Assembly (NCBI RefSeq): GCF_029267015.1
Contig: NZ_JARIEA010000059.1
Span: 62,001-126,000 of the forward strand
Source of the DNA: Sporosarcina ureae
Lineage (GTDB): Bacteria > Bacillota > Bacilli > Bacillales_A > Planococcaceae
Direction of reading: 5' to 3'
DNA: 64,000 bases
Below, piece by piece: positions 37,340-45,997 of this stretch. A model generated the notes under the pieces. The model saw only the letters and a program-made list of their open reading frames with translations. It did not search any database and was not told where the DNA came from. Made by a program: the position numbers and the translations under genes. Numbering within the stretch: the stretch's first letter is position 1; each line of letters begins with the position of its first letter.

Positions 37340-38116
37340 TCAGCGCTTCACGAGTTTTCCTTGCACTACATATCGTTTATCTTTACTATTCACAGAGTTA
37401 TTACACGTAGACAGCGTGACGATTCGATCTTCTGGTCCGACTTCAACAGGCATATCGATTAGCGACCGTGCTGCAACTTCTCCTAAAAACTCACTGAATT
37501 CTTCATTCGTCTGAAAATCTGTTTCAATATAATAAAAATCAATCGTCGTTTCATAGGCTGCGAAGACTTCAATATCATAGCCATCATATAACGTATCGAC
37601 ATAAATAATAGGGTGTTCATCTGCATAGTCTTGTTCACCGAATTTTTTCAAGCTACCGAACATCGTATCATTTCTCATTGCATGGCCATAGAGTACCGTG
37701 TTTTGACTCATGTCTTGGATATCATTACGAAAATCCATAAAGACACTTCCCGCACGGCTACTTTCTCGAGTAAAGTTTCGATTTAAGTAATAGTCATTGT
37801 CTTCAGCTTGCAGTATGGGGTTATGTAACTTGGTACCTTCCACAGACACCCATCCGACAATATCCTCGTTCACTTTATACAATTTTTCAAATTGCCTACG
37901 CATTGAATACTCACCTAACGAATGTTCTTGTGACGTTTCTTCTGCTACAGCTAGTTGCTTTGTATCTTCAAGGGCTGTCTCATATATTTGTTGCGTATCT
38001 TTTAACGAACTGGCTGATTCCACGTAAGTGTACAAATACTGTACGAGTAAATAGCCTGAGTAGAGAAAGACTGCCAAATAAACGAAAGGCAACAGTTTCG
38101 ACAGACGTTTCTTCAT
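37340..38116 (-). CDS. srtB: Class B sortase
   Basis: A 258-residue transpeptidase with an N-terminal membrane anchor (about 8-30). The catalytic residues are His145 (YGHAM), Cys238 (TLSTC) and Arg248 (KRYVVQG). Class B sortases anchor heme-receptor proteins bearing NPQTN-like signals; the first gene of this operon encodes a NEAT protein with NPQTS, a fitting substrate. It is the last gene of the operon, 11 bases after the ATPase gene. Confidence 0.94.
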   Translation of the reverse strand: MKKRLSKLLPFVYLAVFLYSGYLLVQYLYTYVESASSLKDTQQIYETALEDTKQLAVAEETSQEHSLGEYSMRRQFEKLYKVNEDIVGWVSVEGTKLHNPILQAEDNDYYLNRNFTRESSRAGSVFMDFRNDIQDMSQNTVLYGHAMRNDTMFGSLKKFGEQDYADEHPIIYVDTLYDGYDIEVFAAYETTIDFYYIETDFQTNEEFSEFLGEVAARSLIDMPVEVGPEDRIVTLSTCNNSVNSKDKRYVVQGKLVKR

Positions 38117-38127
38117 CAGCTTCCCTC

Positions 38128-38898
38128 CTAAATGCCAAGGGACATCATGTAAAGGCCTAATTCGTCATCTTCCTTGAATACGGCATTGACTCCATACACT
38201 TCTTTAATGACATCCTTTGTAATGACCTCACGCGGTGGACCTTCTGCAATAATACGACCATTCTTCATCATAATAATTTCATCGCTATATCGAATTGCCT
38301 GATTGATATCATGCAATACCATGACAATCGTCAATCCATAGTCTTCATTTAGTGATTTTACGAGCTCCAATAATTCAATCTGATAATAAATATCCAAATA
38401 GGTGGTCGGCTCATCTAAGCATAGTATTTCCGATTGTTGTGCAAGTGCCATGGCAATCCATACACGTTGACGCTCTCCGCCAGATAATGCTTCTAAGTCT
38501 TTATGCCGCTTGTCTGTCAGATTCGTGACGGACAATGCCCAATCTATAGCGTTTTGATCTTCTTGCTGATTTCGCTGCAATAATGTTTTATGAGGTAACC
38601 GGCCAAAGCTGACCAATTTTTCAATCGTCAAGTCTTTTGGCACGTCATTCTGCTGATACACAATAGCTAGTTTTTTTGCGAATTCTTTCGGCTTAAACAT
38701 CACCAAGTCACGATTCTCGAGTGAAGTTGTGCCCGACTTCGGCATATTGCTTCTCGATAGAACGCTGAGTAATGTCGATTTTCCACAACCATTCGGGCCG
38801 ATAATCGTTGTAACTTTCCCTTTAGAAATAGACGTAGAAACGTCATCCAAATGATTCGTTATATTATCATGCGATACAACAATGCGCTTCATTTCCAT
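38128..38898 (-). CDS. Iron/heme ABC transporter ATP-binding protein
   Basis: A 256-residue FecE-type ATPase with Walker A GPNGCGKST (about 34-42), signature LSGGERQRV (about 138-146), Walker B ILCLDEPT (about 157-164) and switch His in VLHDINQA. It powers the adjacent FecCD-type permease. S. aureus isd lacks a dedicated ATPase gene, whereas this operon carries its own. It starts 6 bases after the permease gene. Confidence 0.92.
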   Translation of the reverse strand: MEMKRIVVSHDNITNHLDDVSTSISKGKVTTIIGPNGCGKSTLLSVLSRSNMPKSGTTSLENRDLVMFKPKEFAKKLAIVYQQNDVPKDLTIEKLVSFGRLPHKTLLQRNQQEDQNAIDWALSVTNLTDKRHKDLEALSGGERQRVWIAMALAQQSEILCLDEPTTYLDIYYQIELLELVKSLNEDYGLTIVMVLHDINQAIRYSDEIIMMKNGRIIAEGPPREVITKDVIKEVYGVNAVFKEDDELGLYMMSLGI

Positions 38899-38904
38899 AA
38901 CAAG

Positions 38905-39870
38905 TCACTCTTTTCGCAGTAAGAATATTAAGAACGGTCCACCGATAATCGCCATCAGCGTTGAGGCGGGTATTTCAAGCGGCGCTACTATTGTGCGCCC
39001 TAGTGTATCTGCAAGTAGAATAATCAACGCCCCCAAAAGTGCAGTGAACGGTATGAGCACTTTGTGATCATACCCTACTAACCTACGGGCAATATGTGGC
39101 ACAAGTAATCCAACAAATGAAATCACACCTGCCACTACAACCGATATCGCTGCCAATAATACTGCTACTGCCGCTATAATTAAACGGGCACGGGCGACAT
39201 GGAAGCCAATACTTTTTGCTGTCTTATCTTGCAACACCAATAAGTTACACCAGCTGTATAATGCAAAAGCTAGCACCAATCCGATCGTTCCATACGTCGC
39301 AATCGTCGAGACATCACTCCATGTACGCATCGTCAAGTTTGAACCGATGACACTGGAAGCTGAGACGTTTAATGAACCACCAAAGCTGATGAAAGCTTCA
39401 GTGAGACCTGTGAACATAGCATTGATCGCAATTCCAACTAAAATTAATTTTAACGGGCTAAGACCTGATTTCCACGATAGAGCAAACACTAGAAAACAAG
39501 CGAATGCACCGCCCATAAATGCAAATAAAGGCGTCATGAAAAAGAGCGCCGGGAAGAATGAAATAATGAATAACTGTACAAATGCCGCACCGGAAGATAT
39601 TCCGATAATCCCTGCATCCGCCAACGGGTTACGCATGACAGACTGTAGCAAGACACCCGATACCGACAATGCCGCCCCTGCAAATATTGCGACAATCATG
39701 CGCGGAAATCGCAAATCACGAATCGCTTCCATCTGACTGTTACCTTGTTCAAAGAGTGCACCAAAAAATTCAAAGAATCCCATTTTGATGCTGCCTGTCG
39801 TAGCTGAATACACGATAGTTACGACAAGCAACAGGGATACGATTATATAACTAGTTATTCTTTTTTTCAT
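38905..39870 (-). CDS. isdF: FecCD-family heme/iron ABC transporter permease (IsdF-like)
   Basis: A 321-residue permease with nine to ten membrane helices. Typical BtuC/FhuB stretches are RFPRMIVAIFAGAALSVSGVLLQ (several adjoining motifs, about 48-70), NPLADAGIIGISSGA (about 75-90) and the ATPase-coupling GVISFVGLLVPHIARRLVG (about 240-258). ATG 39870 is chosen after AAAAGGAAG; an upstream TTG overlaps the ribosome binding site. It sits between isdE and the ATPase gene. Confidence 0.92.
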   Translation of the reverse strand: MKKRITSYIIVSLLLVVTIVYSATTGSIKMGFFEFFGALFEQGNSQMEAIRDLRFPRMIVAIFAGAALSVSGVLLQSVMRNPLADAGIIGISSGAAFVQLFIISFFPALFFMTPLFAFMGGAFACFLVFALSWKSGLSPLKLILVGIAINAMFTGLTEAFISFGGSLNVSASSVIGSNLTMRTWSDVSTIATYGTIGLVLAFALYSWCNLLVLQDKTAKSIGFHVARARLIIAAVAVLLAAISVVVAGVISFVGLLVPHIARRLVGYDHKVLIPFTALLGALIILLADTLGRTIVAPLEIPASTLMAIIGGPFLIFLLRKE

Positions 39871-39903
39871 GACGGACTTCCTTTTCAAACGAAATTCATC
39901 GAG

Positions 39904-40812
39904 TTATCGATAGAATATCTTCATTAGCTCACTTAATGCCTCAGGTACTTGCAATGAAGCCGTTGTACCGAATAACTCTTCTTCTAAATCATACACTTTA
40001 CCATTTTTCACAGCATCGAAATGTTTCCATACATCATTTGTTTGAAACTCTTCGTTGAACATTTCCACGACCTCATCCGGCATGCCGTGTGATAGACGCA
40101 AGATAATGTCTGGATTACTATTATGAAGATACTCCGTATTGGACGATAAGTATTCAGGATCCTGCCCTGCCATTACATTCGTTCCCCCTGCACGTTTCAC
40201 TAAGTCACCTGCGTAGGAATTTTCTGTAGCTACTAAATAACTACCTGGAATACCGAGTAAGATCAAAACACTCGGCCCTTTACGGTTCGCAGCCACAACT
40301 TCCGCTGCTTCAATTTTCTTCTCTAGATCCCCTACTAATTTATCTGCTTGTGCTGTACGACCATAACGCACTCCAAGACCTTGGATTTCCTCCATCATCG
40401 AATCGATACTTTGAAAGTTCAAAAATGTGGCGGGTATATTCAATTGCTCAAACCCATCTTCAAGATCATATTCCAATGTAGAAACAGATAAGAAATCTGT
40501 CGTGTCCAAAGATTTCACGATTTCCATATCAGGCGTCATGGCATTACCAATGGTAGGAAGTCCCTCGAAACGGCTTGCCATTTGTTTTTCAGATTCAGGA
40601 ATAGCGATAGCGTCTATGTCTAACTTGTCGAGAATTTCTGCAATAACGACAGTACCGGCAATAATTCGCTGATCACTTGTTTTTTCTGTTTCACTCTTCA
40701 CTGCGTCATCTGCTGAAACAGCCTTTTCTTCTTTATCATTACCGCATCCTGCGATAATCGCTGCTGTCATGATTGCCAACATCAGCAGTATATATTTCCA
40801 TTTTTTTTGCAC
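39904..40812 (-). CDS. isdE: Heme-binding lipoprotein of ABC transporter (IsdE-like)
   Basis: A 302-residue class III substrate-binding lipoprotein with lipobox IAGC (Cys23). It receives heme from NEAT proteins and passes it to the permease. Candidate heme ligands are a Met in EKQMASRFEGLPTIG and the His in LRLSHGMPDE, matching the Met/His pair of S. aureus IsdE. The start is GTG 40812 with GGAGG 8 bases upstream; an earlier GTG overlaps that site. It follows the membrane NEAT gene by 18 bases. Confidence 0.9.
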   Translation of the reverse strand: MQKKWKYILLMLAIMTAAIIAGCGNDKEEKAVSADDAVKSETEKTSDQRIIAGTVVIAEILDKLDIDAIAIPESEKQMASRFEGLPTIGNAMTPDMEIVKSLDTTDFLSVSTLEYDLEDGFEQLNIPATFLNFQSIDSMMEEIQGLGVRYGRTAQADKLVGDLEKKIEAAEVVAANRKGPSVLILLGIPGSYLVATENSYAGDLVKRAGGTNVMAGQDPEYLSSNTEYLHNSNPDIILRLSHGMPDEVVEMFNEEFQTNDVWKHFDAVKNGKVYDLEEELFGTTASLQVPEALSELMKIFYR

Positions 40813-40830
40813 AATGTAATCCTCCACTCG

Positions 40831-42045
40831 TTATTTATCACTTATTACGCTGTTTTTCTTTGTCAGCCTGCGTAAAAATAAAATACCCGACAGCATACAC
40901 AATGACAATAATACACCGATTTTCAACATATCAAACGGTATTGTCTGATCGGTCTCCTCGTTCATGGCTACCTCTTCAGGTTCACTTGCTACTTGTGCAA
41001 CGACTTGATCTGGTTGTTTCTTCGCATCGTCCACTGTACGATCAAACTCCAGTTTTTCTTCCGTCAGAAGAGGGGGTACGTCTGTCTGTACTGGCTGCTT
41101 TTCTTCGGATGACTTATCCAACTTTTCATCTTTTTTCGTAACGTTAGATGGTTTCTCTGCAGTAGTAGATTTTGCAGGTTGCTCTACTCGCTTAGTCAAT
41201 GAAGAAACAGCTTTACTATTTGAAGCTTCCTTACGTAGAAACTTCGCTGTTTGTTGCTGGTTGAAAACAATTTGTAAAAACTCTTCTTCTACATGCGAAC
41301 TAACAGGGTTCTCCGCTTTCATCCAAACGCGTATCCCCTTCTGGAAGTCTTCTACTTCAAACTGCACAATACGTGTATCGGTTTGCGATACTATTTTAGG
41401 TTCCACTAAGTTTCCTTGCTGCTCCACAGTAAATCCCTTGACCTTGCTAGGATGAAGAATCTCCAACTGTGAATAGTATCGATGATCACGTTCAATGATA
41501 CGAATTACTGGATTGACATAGTCATACATTGCAGACAATTTTCCAGCTAACAGCAGTTGATAGTGTATCGTATCGTCACCTGCCTGAATTGACTGTATCG
41601 GTTGGCTTTGATCAAACGCTGGCAATGACTGTTGCTCGATGAGGAGTTCAGAAGAAAATGTTTGCTGTGCATGTTCTTTCGCTAATCTATACGTTCCTGC
41701 TAGTTCAATCTTTTGTTGTACATCCTTTATATCAAACTGAACTAAATTTTCTGCTCTATTCAGTCGGGTACTCATTTTGTTCCCTTGCTGCATGGCAGTG
41801 ATATGCGTTAGGATGTGATCATTTTTCGCTGAAATCGATAACGTATAGCGATCTTCCTTAACAGTTAACGTAGCCTGCTTAGTAAATAAGACATCTGTAT
41901 CCTCTGCTTCATGTGATAGAAAATTTAGTTCAACTTGATAGACATCTGTTGCGTTAGTTTTGCTTTCATTTGCATTTACAGAATGAAAAGGAAGCCACGC
42001 TGAGATGAGTAGCAAAAGTAGAGGCAACCACACAATTCTTTTCAT
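40831..42045 (-). CDS. Membrane-anchored protein with two NEAT-like domains
   Basis: A 404-residue secreted protein: signal peptide (about 1-25), NEAT-like domain 1 (about 33-148), NEAT-like domain 2 (about 155-268), a long polar Lys/Glu/Thr linker (about 275-370), a membrane helix (about 375-393) and a basic tail (RRLTKKNS). There is no sortase signal, so it stays in the membrane. The Tyr pair that binds heme in classic NEAT domains (YxxxY on the last strands) is not evident in either domain. It may bind hemoprotein, or relay heme between wall and IsdE. Translation start is the ATG after AAAGGAG. Confidence 0.82.
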   Translation of the reverse strand: MKRIVWLPLLLLLISAWLPFHSVNANESKTNATDVYQVELNFLSHEAEDTDVLFTKQATLTVKEDRYTLSISAKNDHILTHITAMQQGNKMSTRLNRAENLVQFDIKDVQQKIELAGTYRLAKEHAQQTFSSELLIEQQSLPAFDQSQPIQSIQAGDDTIHYQLLLAGKLSAMYDYVNPVIRIIERDHRYYSQLEILHPSKVKGFTVEQQGNLVEPKIVSQTDTRIVQFEVEDFQKGIRVWMKAENPVSSHVEEEFLQIVFNQQQTAKFLRKEASNSKAVSSLTKRVEQPAKSTTAEKPSNVTKKDEKLDKSSEEKQPVQTDVPPLLTEEKLEFDRTVDDAKKQPDQVVAQVASEPEEVAMNEETDQTIPFDMLKIGVLLSLCMLSGILFLRRLTKKNSVISDK

Positions 42046-42087
42046 TTCAAACGTACACTCCTTTACATATCATGTAAAACGACAGGA

Positions 42088-42121
42088 ACTTCCTTCCGCA
42101 TGTAAAAAAGCGAAAGGAAGT
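42088..42121 (-). terminator. Intercistronic hairpin in the heme operon
   Basis: Stem ACTTCCTT-CGC/GCG-AAGGAAGT with a 10-base loop between the SLH-NEAT gene and the membrane NEAT gene. The T tract after it on the minus strand is weak, so it may attenuate transcription or stabilise the upstream mRNA so that surface proteins are made in excess. Confidence 0.55.
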
Positions 42122-42135
42122 AGCTGTATTTACTC

Positions 42136-43566
42136 TTATTTTTTCATGAAGTTCAATGAACCGTTTAGAATTTTAGCCATTTGTGTACGTTGTAGAGAAT
42201 CGCCAGAGTTGATCAAAACTTTACCATTCGGTTGTTTTGCGCCTGTCATAATTTTTTCTGCGTATAACAATGCAAATGCTTGCTTCGCTTCAGGATCTGT
42301 AATGACTTTTCCATCTGCATAGAACGGAAGAGTTGTATCTCCTTTTTTGATTTCTTTACCTTCTGCAAATTGAATTGCACGGTACAGCATCAAAGCACCT
42401 TGCTGGCGAGTCAATGTGTTATTCGGGTTGAACTTTTCATTCGTTTGTACAATGCCTGCTTCTGCTAGAGCATTGATTGCGCTGATGCGCTCTTTATCTG
42501 TGATTTTACCTAAGTCTTTAAATCCAACATCTTTAGTTGTGTCGAGATTTAACGCACGAGCTACCATTAATGCAAACTGTGAACGTGTGATGTTGTTACG
42601 TGGATTGAACTTATCCGCGCTTTTTACAATCCCTTTATCAAGCAACGCAAGGATTGCTTCTTTGTTGCCGTCTTTGTCAATATCTTTAAATGGATTTACG
42701 ATTGGTGTTGGGTTTGGTTTCACTTCATTAGTGAAGTCCAGTTGTACTTTATGGTTTGCATCATACTTAACAGGTCCTTCATTTACAATTACGTGAAGGT
42801 CAGCATTCACTAACTTTGTTAGGTCTGCTACTTTAAATGTATATGTGCGTGCCCCTGTTGATTTGTCATCTGTTGCAATTGGAATTTCCTTGCCAGCAAT
42901 TTTGAATCCGTGGATGTAACCGCCTTTAGGGAAAGTAAGAGTTACTTCATTACCATCGGATACTTTCTTTACGGAAGCTGTCGAGGACATGTAATCCTTC
43001 ATGATAGACTCTTCTTTTGTTCCATCTTTGTAAACTTTTACGTTTACTTTACTAATTGTTTCTGCATCTGTGTCTGCTTTCGCGACTGTTGCTTTGAAAT
43101 CGAATGGATACCACTTGTCCATGTTAGCAGGTGCGTATACAACATGGATTTTGGCTGAATGTATTTCATCCGCTACTACTGGGAAAGTATAAGTCGTTGT
43201 GCCGTCCGTATTTTTAACTTCCGTTGCATCAGCAAACTCTTCTCCTTGTTTCGTTTGAAAGCCTGCAATCATAGGAGCTGATTTAACTGCAACCGTTACC
43301 TTCGCATATGTTACTCCATCTTTTTCTACCAACGTACCTTGTGGAACAAGGTGACTGCTGATTGCAGGTTCTGGTGTAGTTGTACCTGATTTATAAACAT
43401 GAAAGTCAACTACTTGATCGACAGCAATTGTCTGTTTCAAAGCCGACACTGCTTGATCGCTTGTGCTGATCGGGTTAGCGGATGCTGCTGTTGGAATAGC
43501 GATAGAAGCTGCTAATAATGAAGCAAGTACTACTTTCGTTGCGCGAGATGATGTTTTTTTCGTCAT
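42136..43566 (-). CDS. S-layer-homology protein with two NEAT domains (heme scavenger)
   Basis: A 476-residue secreted protein: signal peptide (about 1-30), NEAT 1 (about 40-165), NEAT 2 (about 168-280) and three SLH repeats (about 290-476; FKDIDKDGNKEAI, FKDLGKITDKERIS, FYADGKVITDPEA). SLH domains bind pyruvylated secondary cell-wall polymers, so the protein is held without a sortase, as in B. anthracis BslK. Candidate heme regions are DKWYPFDF at the end of NEAT 1 and VKYDANHKV in NEAT 2, both departing from YxxxY. It starts 2 bases after the first gene's stop with GGGGG. Confidence 0.9.
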   Translation of the reverse strand: MTKKTSSRATKVVLASLLAASIAIPTAASANPISTSDQAVSALKQTIAVDQVVDFHVYKSGTTTPEPAISSHLVPQGTLVEKDGVTYAKVTVAVKSAPMIAGFQTKQGEEFADATEVKNTDGTTTYTFPVVADEIHSAKIHVVYAPANMDKWYPFDFKATVAKADTDAETISKVNVKVYKDGTKEESIMKDYMSSTASVKKVSDGNEVTLTFPKGGYIHGFKIAGKEIPIATDDKSTGARTYTFKVADLTKLVNADLHVIVNEGPVKYDANHKVQLDFTNEVKPNPTPIVNPFKDIDKDGNKEAILALLDKGIVKSADKFNPRNNITRSQFALMVARALNLDTTKDVGFKDLGKITDKERISAINALAEAGIVQTNEKFNPNNTLTRQQGALMLYRAIQFAEGKEIKKGDTTLPFYADGKVITDPEAKQAFALLYAEKIMTGAKQPNGKVLINSGDSLQRTQMAKILNGSLNFMKK

Positions 43567-43568
43567 AA

Positions 43569-44222
43569 TTACTGTTCCCCCTGTTTTCTTTGGAATCTAG
43601 TTCTATACAATAAAAATGCAGAACCTGCTAATACAAAGATTAATAGGTACGGCGTTGAATCACTAGTTTGTGGATTCTTTACTGGCTCTTTTGTAGTAGG
43701 CTTTTTCGTTATAGTACCTGAGCTCGTATTGGTATTCGTATTCGTGTTCGTACTTGGTGGCGTCGTATTTGTTGCAGGAGGTTTTACAGCTGGTGGTGTC
43801 ACGGCAGCTTTTTCTTCAAACACCAGATCAACTGTATACTCGTGGTGATAATTGATATCCTCAACATCTACTTTCATAGGAATCTTCACTGGTTTAGAAA
43901 TGTCACTTACACTAAACTCTACAACTCTTGTATCGGCTTTAAGGTCTTCATTGACTACTTCTGCACCGCCCGCTGGCTCAAACTTCGTAATCCATGAGCT
44001 ATTCTTAAGAGTAAGCTGTACGATGGCAGAACCATTCGTTACGGTGACGAGTGCTGGCTTTTGAAAGTAATCATTAGCAATAGATGCATTAGAGCTGTCT
44101 GGCTGGTTTACTTGATAGTTTAATTGCTGGGTACCGTCTGCTATTTTAGCGGATGCTTGTGGCAAGCCAACTGTCAGCACGAAAAAACTTACAACTAAAA
44201 AGTACAAAAATGTTTTTTTCAC
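43569..44222 (-). CDS. isdC: Sortase-anchored NEAT heme-binding protein (IsdC-like)
   Basis: A 217-residue surface protein: signal peptide (about 1-25), one NEAT domain (about 27-138) with the heme-binding YHHEY motif on the last strands, a Thr/Asn/Pro-rich wall-spanning stretch, the sorting signal NPQTS, a hydrophobic helix and a basic tail (YRTRFQRKQGEQ). NPQTS is a sortase B-type signal and srtB closes the operon. It is the first gene after a Fur-box promoter. GTG 44222 is taken as start with AGAGGAG 11 bases upstream. Confidence 0.9.
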   Translation of the reverse strand: MKKTFLYFLVVSFFVLTVGLPQASAKIADGTQQLNYQVNQPDSSNASIANDYFQKPALVTVTNGSAIVQLTLKNSSWITKFEPAGGAEVVNEDLKADTRVVEFSVSDISKPVKIPMKVDVEDINYHHEYTVDLVFEEKAAVTPPAVKPPATNTTPPSTNTNTNTNTSSGTITKKPTTKEPVKNPQTSDSTPYLLIFVLAGSAFLLYRTRFQRKQGEQ

Positions 44223-44400
44223 TTGTACATAATCTCCTCTCACTTGTCATTTTTCATGCTACATAAATCCAATAATTGATTGCCAATTGTCGGATAGACT
44301 TCTACTTCTAAAGTATCTCATAAATAGCCTCATACATGAAAGGAAGGCACTCAAACGCCTATTGTTTTATGACGATTATGTGACGATTTTAAGAGATAAA

Positions 44401-44447
44401 TGAGAACAGTTATCATTTAATATATCTTTTATTGACCTCTTTGTCAA
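44401..44447 (-). promoter_or_regulatory. Fur-regulated promoter of the heme-uptake operon
   Basis: On the minus strand: TTGACA (44442-44447), 17-bp spacer, TATATT (44419-44424), then the 7-1-7 inverted element TGATAAC-T-GTTCTCA (44401-44415) over the transcription start. The element fits the Bacillus Fur box core TGATAAT-N-ATTATCA with three mismatches. Iron-bound Fur here would block the isd operon. The leader to isdC is about 180 bases. Confidence 0.82.
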
Positions 44448-44560
44448 TCATATTTTGGAAAATTTTTTCAATTTATATTTCAGCCTTTTTAATCAGTCAC
44501 GAACTAGAAGGCTTTGCATAGTCTAGATAGATACGAGTTGAGAATGAAAGGAGTTTTACA

Positions 44561-45049
44561 ATGAATCTTGAATCTTTTAGCGGTGTCGTAATGGTAATAA
44601 ATGATTTTTACACCGGGCAAAACAACGACTCAGGTTGCTACATGCTAATGACAGTCGATAATGGTCGCGGAAACGTTGTTAACTTTGTAGTAGAACCAAC
44701 AACTTATTTCGTTCATCAAGTGAAAATTCTTGTTGGTGATCGCGTTACAGGATTTTATGATGCGGACGCCGCCACTCCTATGATCTATCCTCCTCAATTT
44801 AGAGCCATAGTTATGTCAAAGGATTCTAAACGAGAAAATGTTAAAGTAGACTCCTTCAATCGTCGCTTACAAAGTAGCGATGGAACACTTCAGCTAAATC
44901 TATCCCCTCAAACTGAAATACTTTCTACAAATGGTCAGTATTTCACAGGAAATATAGCCGACCGGAATTTGATTGTGCTGTACAGTTCGGCAACGAGAAG
45001 CATACCTGCACAAACTACACCACATAAAATTATTGTAATTTGTACATGA
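44561..45049 (+). CDS. Hypothetical protein, 162 residues
   Basis: A beta-rich soluble protein without signal peptide. It recalls a family in Firmicutes starting MNLESFSGVV and containing VDNGRGNVVNFVV and an IPAQTTP block near the C-terminus; no function is known. Alternating hydrophobic residues suggest two small beta-barrels (OB-like). The ATG follows AAAGGAG. It is divergent from the heme operon, about 110 bases from its promoter, and could be affected by the same Fur site. Confidence 0.75.
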   Translation: MNLESFSGVVMVINDFYTGQNNDSGCYMLMTVDNGRGNVVNFVVEPTTYFVHQVKILVGDRVTGFYDADAATPMIYPPQFRAIVMSKDSKRENVKVDSFNRRLQSSDGTLQLNLSPQTEILSTNGQYFTGNIADRNLIVLYSSATRSIPAQTTPHKIIVICT

Positions 45050-45064
45050 AGATTAAAGCTATTG

Positions 45065-45103
45065 AAAAACAGAGATACGTCATAGCGACGTATCTCTGTT
45101 TTA
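45065..45103. terminator. Bidirectional terminator
   Basis: A near-perfect 15-bp stem (AAACAGAGATACGTC and complement), flanked by A and T runs, between the 162-residue gene and the TatD-family gene. Confidence 0.93.
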
Positions 45104-45877
45104 TAGTCTATAAAATTCTTGTGTTCTAGAATATATTTCTTCATAGACTTCTTCTAGACCGACCCCTTTAATGGCTGCTATGCTCTTCATACTCTCATGG
45201 ACCATAGAGGGGTGCGTTAACGTATCTTTGAACATCTGCTCAAAGGGCCAAGGGCCATCAGTTTCTACCATCAATTGACTGAGTGGAACACTTTCTACTA
45301 ATTGTTGGATCTTTGGTCTATATACCACTTCAGGCGTTACTGAAATCATATAGCCATTTGAAACAAGACGATGCAAAACACGATCTTCTCCTTTGAACCA
45401 GTGGAAGTGGGCGCGTGAAACTGAGTACTTTTCCAGTAACTCACACACTATTTCCGCATCTTCGTACACCGCATGTAAAGCGATTGGTAAATCAAGTTGT
45501 CCTGCCTTACGTATAAAACACTCTAACAAATGTACGTAAGGAGCTAAATCCAAGCCCGGCCGTTCTCGTCTCAAGTAATAAGGCAACCCCACTTCTCCAA
45601 TAGCCGTTAGACTTTCTGCATGATCATCAATTAGTCGTAAAATAGATAAAACTTCTTGTTCCGTCGGCAAAGCTTGTTCGGGGTGATAACCAATTGCTGG
45701 TTTGATTCTATCATCTGCTTTTGCAAGGTTTAGTTGTCGTACAGAAGACTCTAGATTATTCGAGACCGAAACTAGTGCCGTTACATCATTTCGTTCCAAC
45801 TCACTCAAAATCTTACTTTGGTGATCTTTTTCATACATATCCATATGAATATGTGCATCGATTACATATCTTCTCAA
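45101..45877 (-). CDS. TatD family metal-dependent hydrolase
   Basis: A 258-residue TIM-barrel hydrolase of the amidohydrolase superfamily. Metal ligands are visible in DAHIHMD (about 7-13), IGEVGL (about 93-98), an HAVYED strand, HFHWF and VETDGPWPF (about 203-211). TatD proteins act as 3'-5' exonucleases or D-aminoacyl-tRNA/peptide hydrolases; this member belongs to the YjjV-like group. Single gene. Confidence 0.88.
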   Translation of the reverse strand: MRRYVIDAHIHMDMYEKDHQSKILSELERNDVTALVSVSNNLESSVRQLNLAKADDRIKPAIGYHPEQALPTEQEVLSILRLIDDHAESLTAIGEVGLPYYLRRERPGLDLAPYVHLLECFIRKAGQLDLPIALHAVYEDAEIVCELLEKYSVSRAHFHWFKGEDRVLHRLVSNGYMISVTPEVVYRPKIQQLVESVPLSQLMVETDGPWPFEQMFKDTLTHPSMVHESMKSIAAIKGVGLEEVYEEIYSRTQEFYRL

Positions 45878-45997
45878 GACCCATCCCCCTCCCGCTTTGA
45901 TTTACTATGTTCCACGTGAAACGTCTACCTGTAAATGAACTTTGTCTATTATATCTGCGTCCTACTAATTTACATTAAGAAAAGCAGGTGGTGGTTT

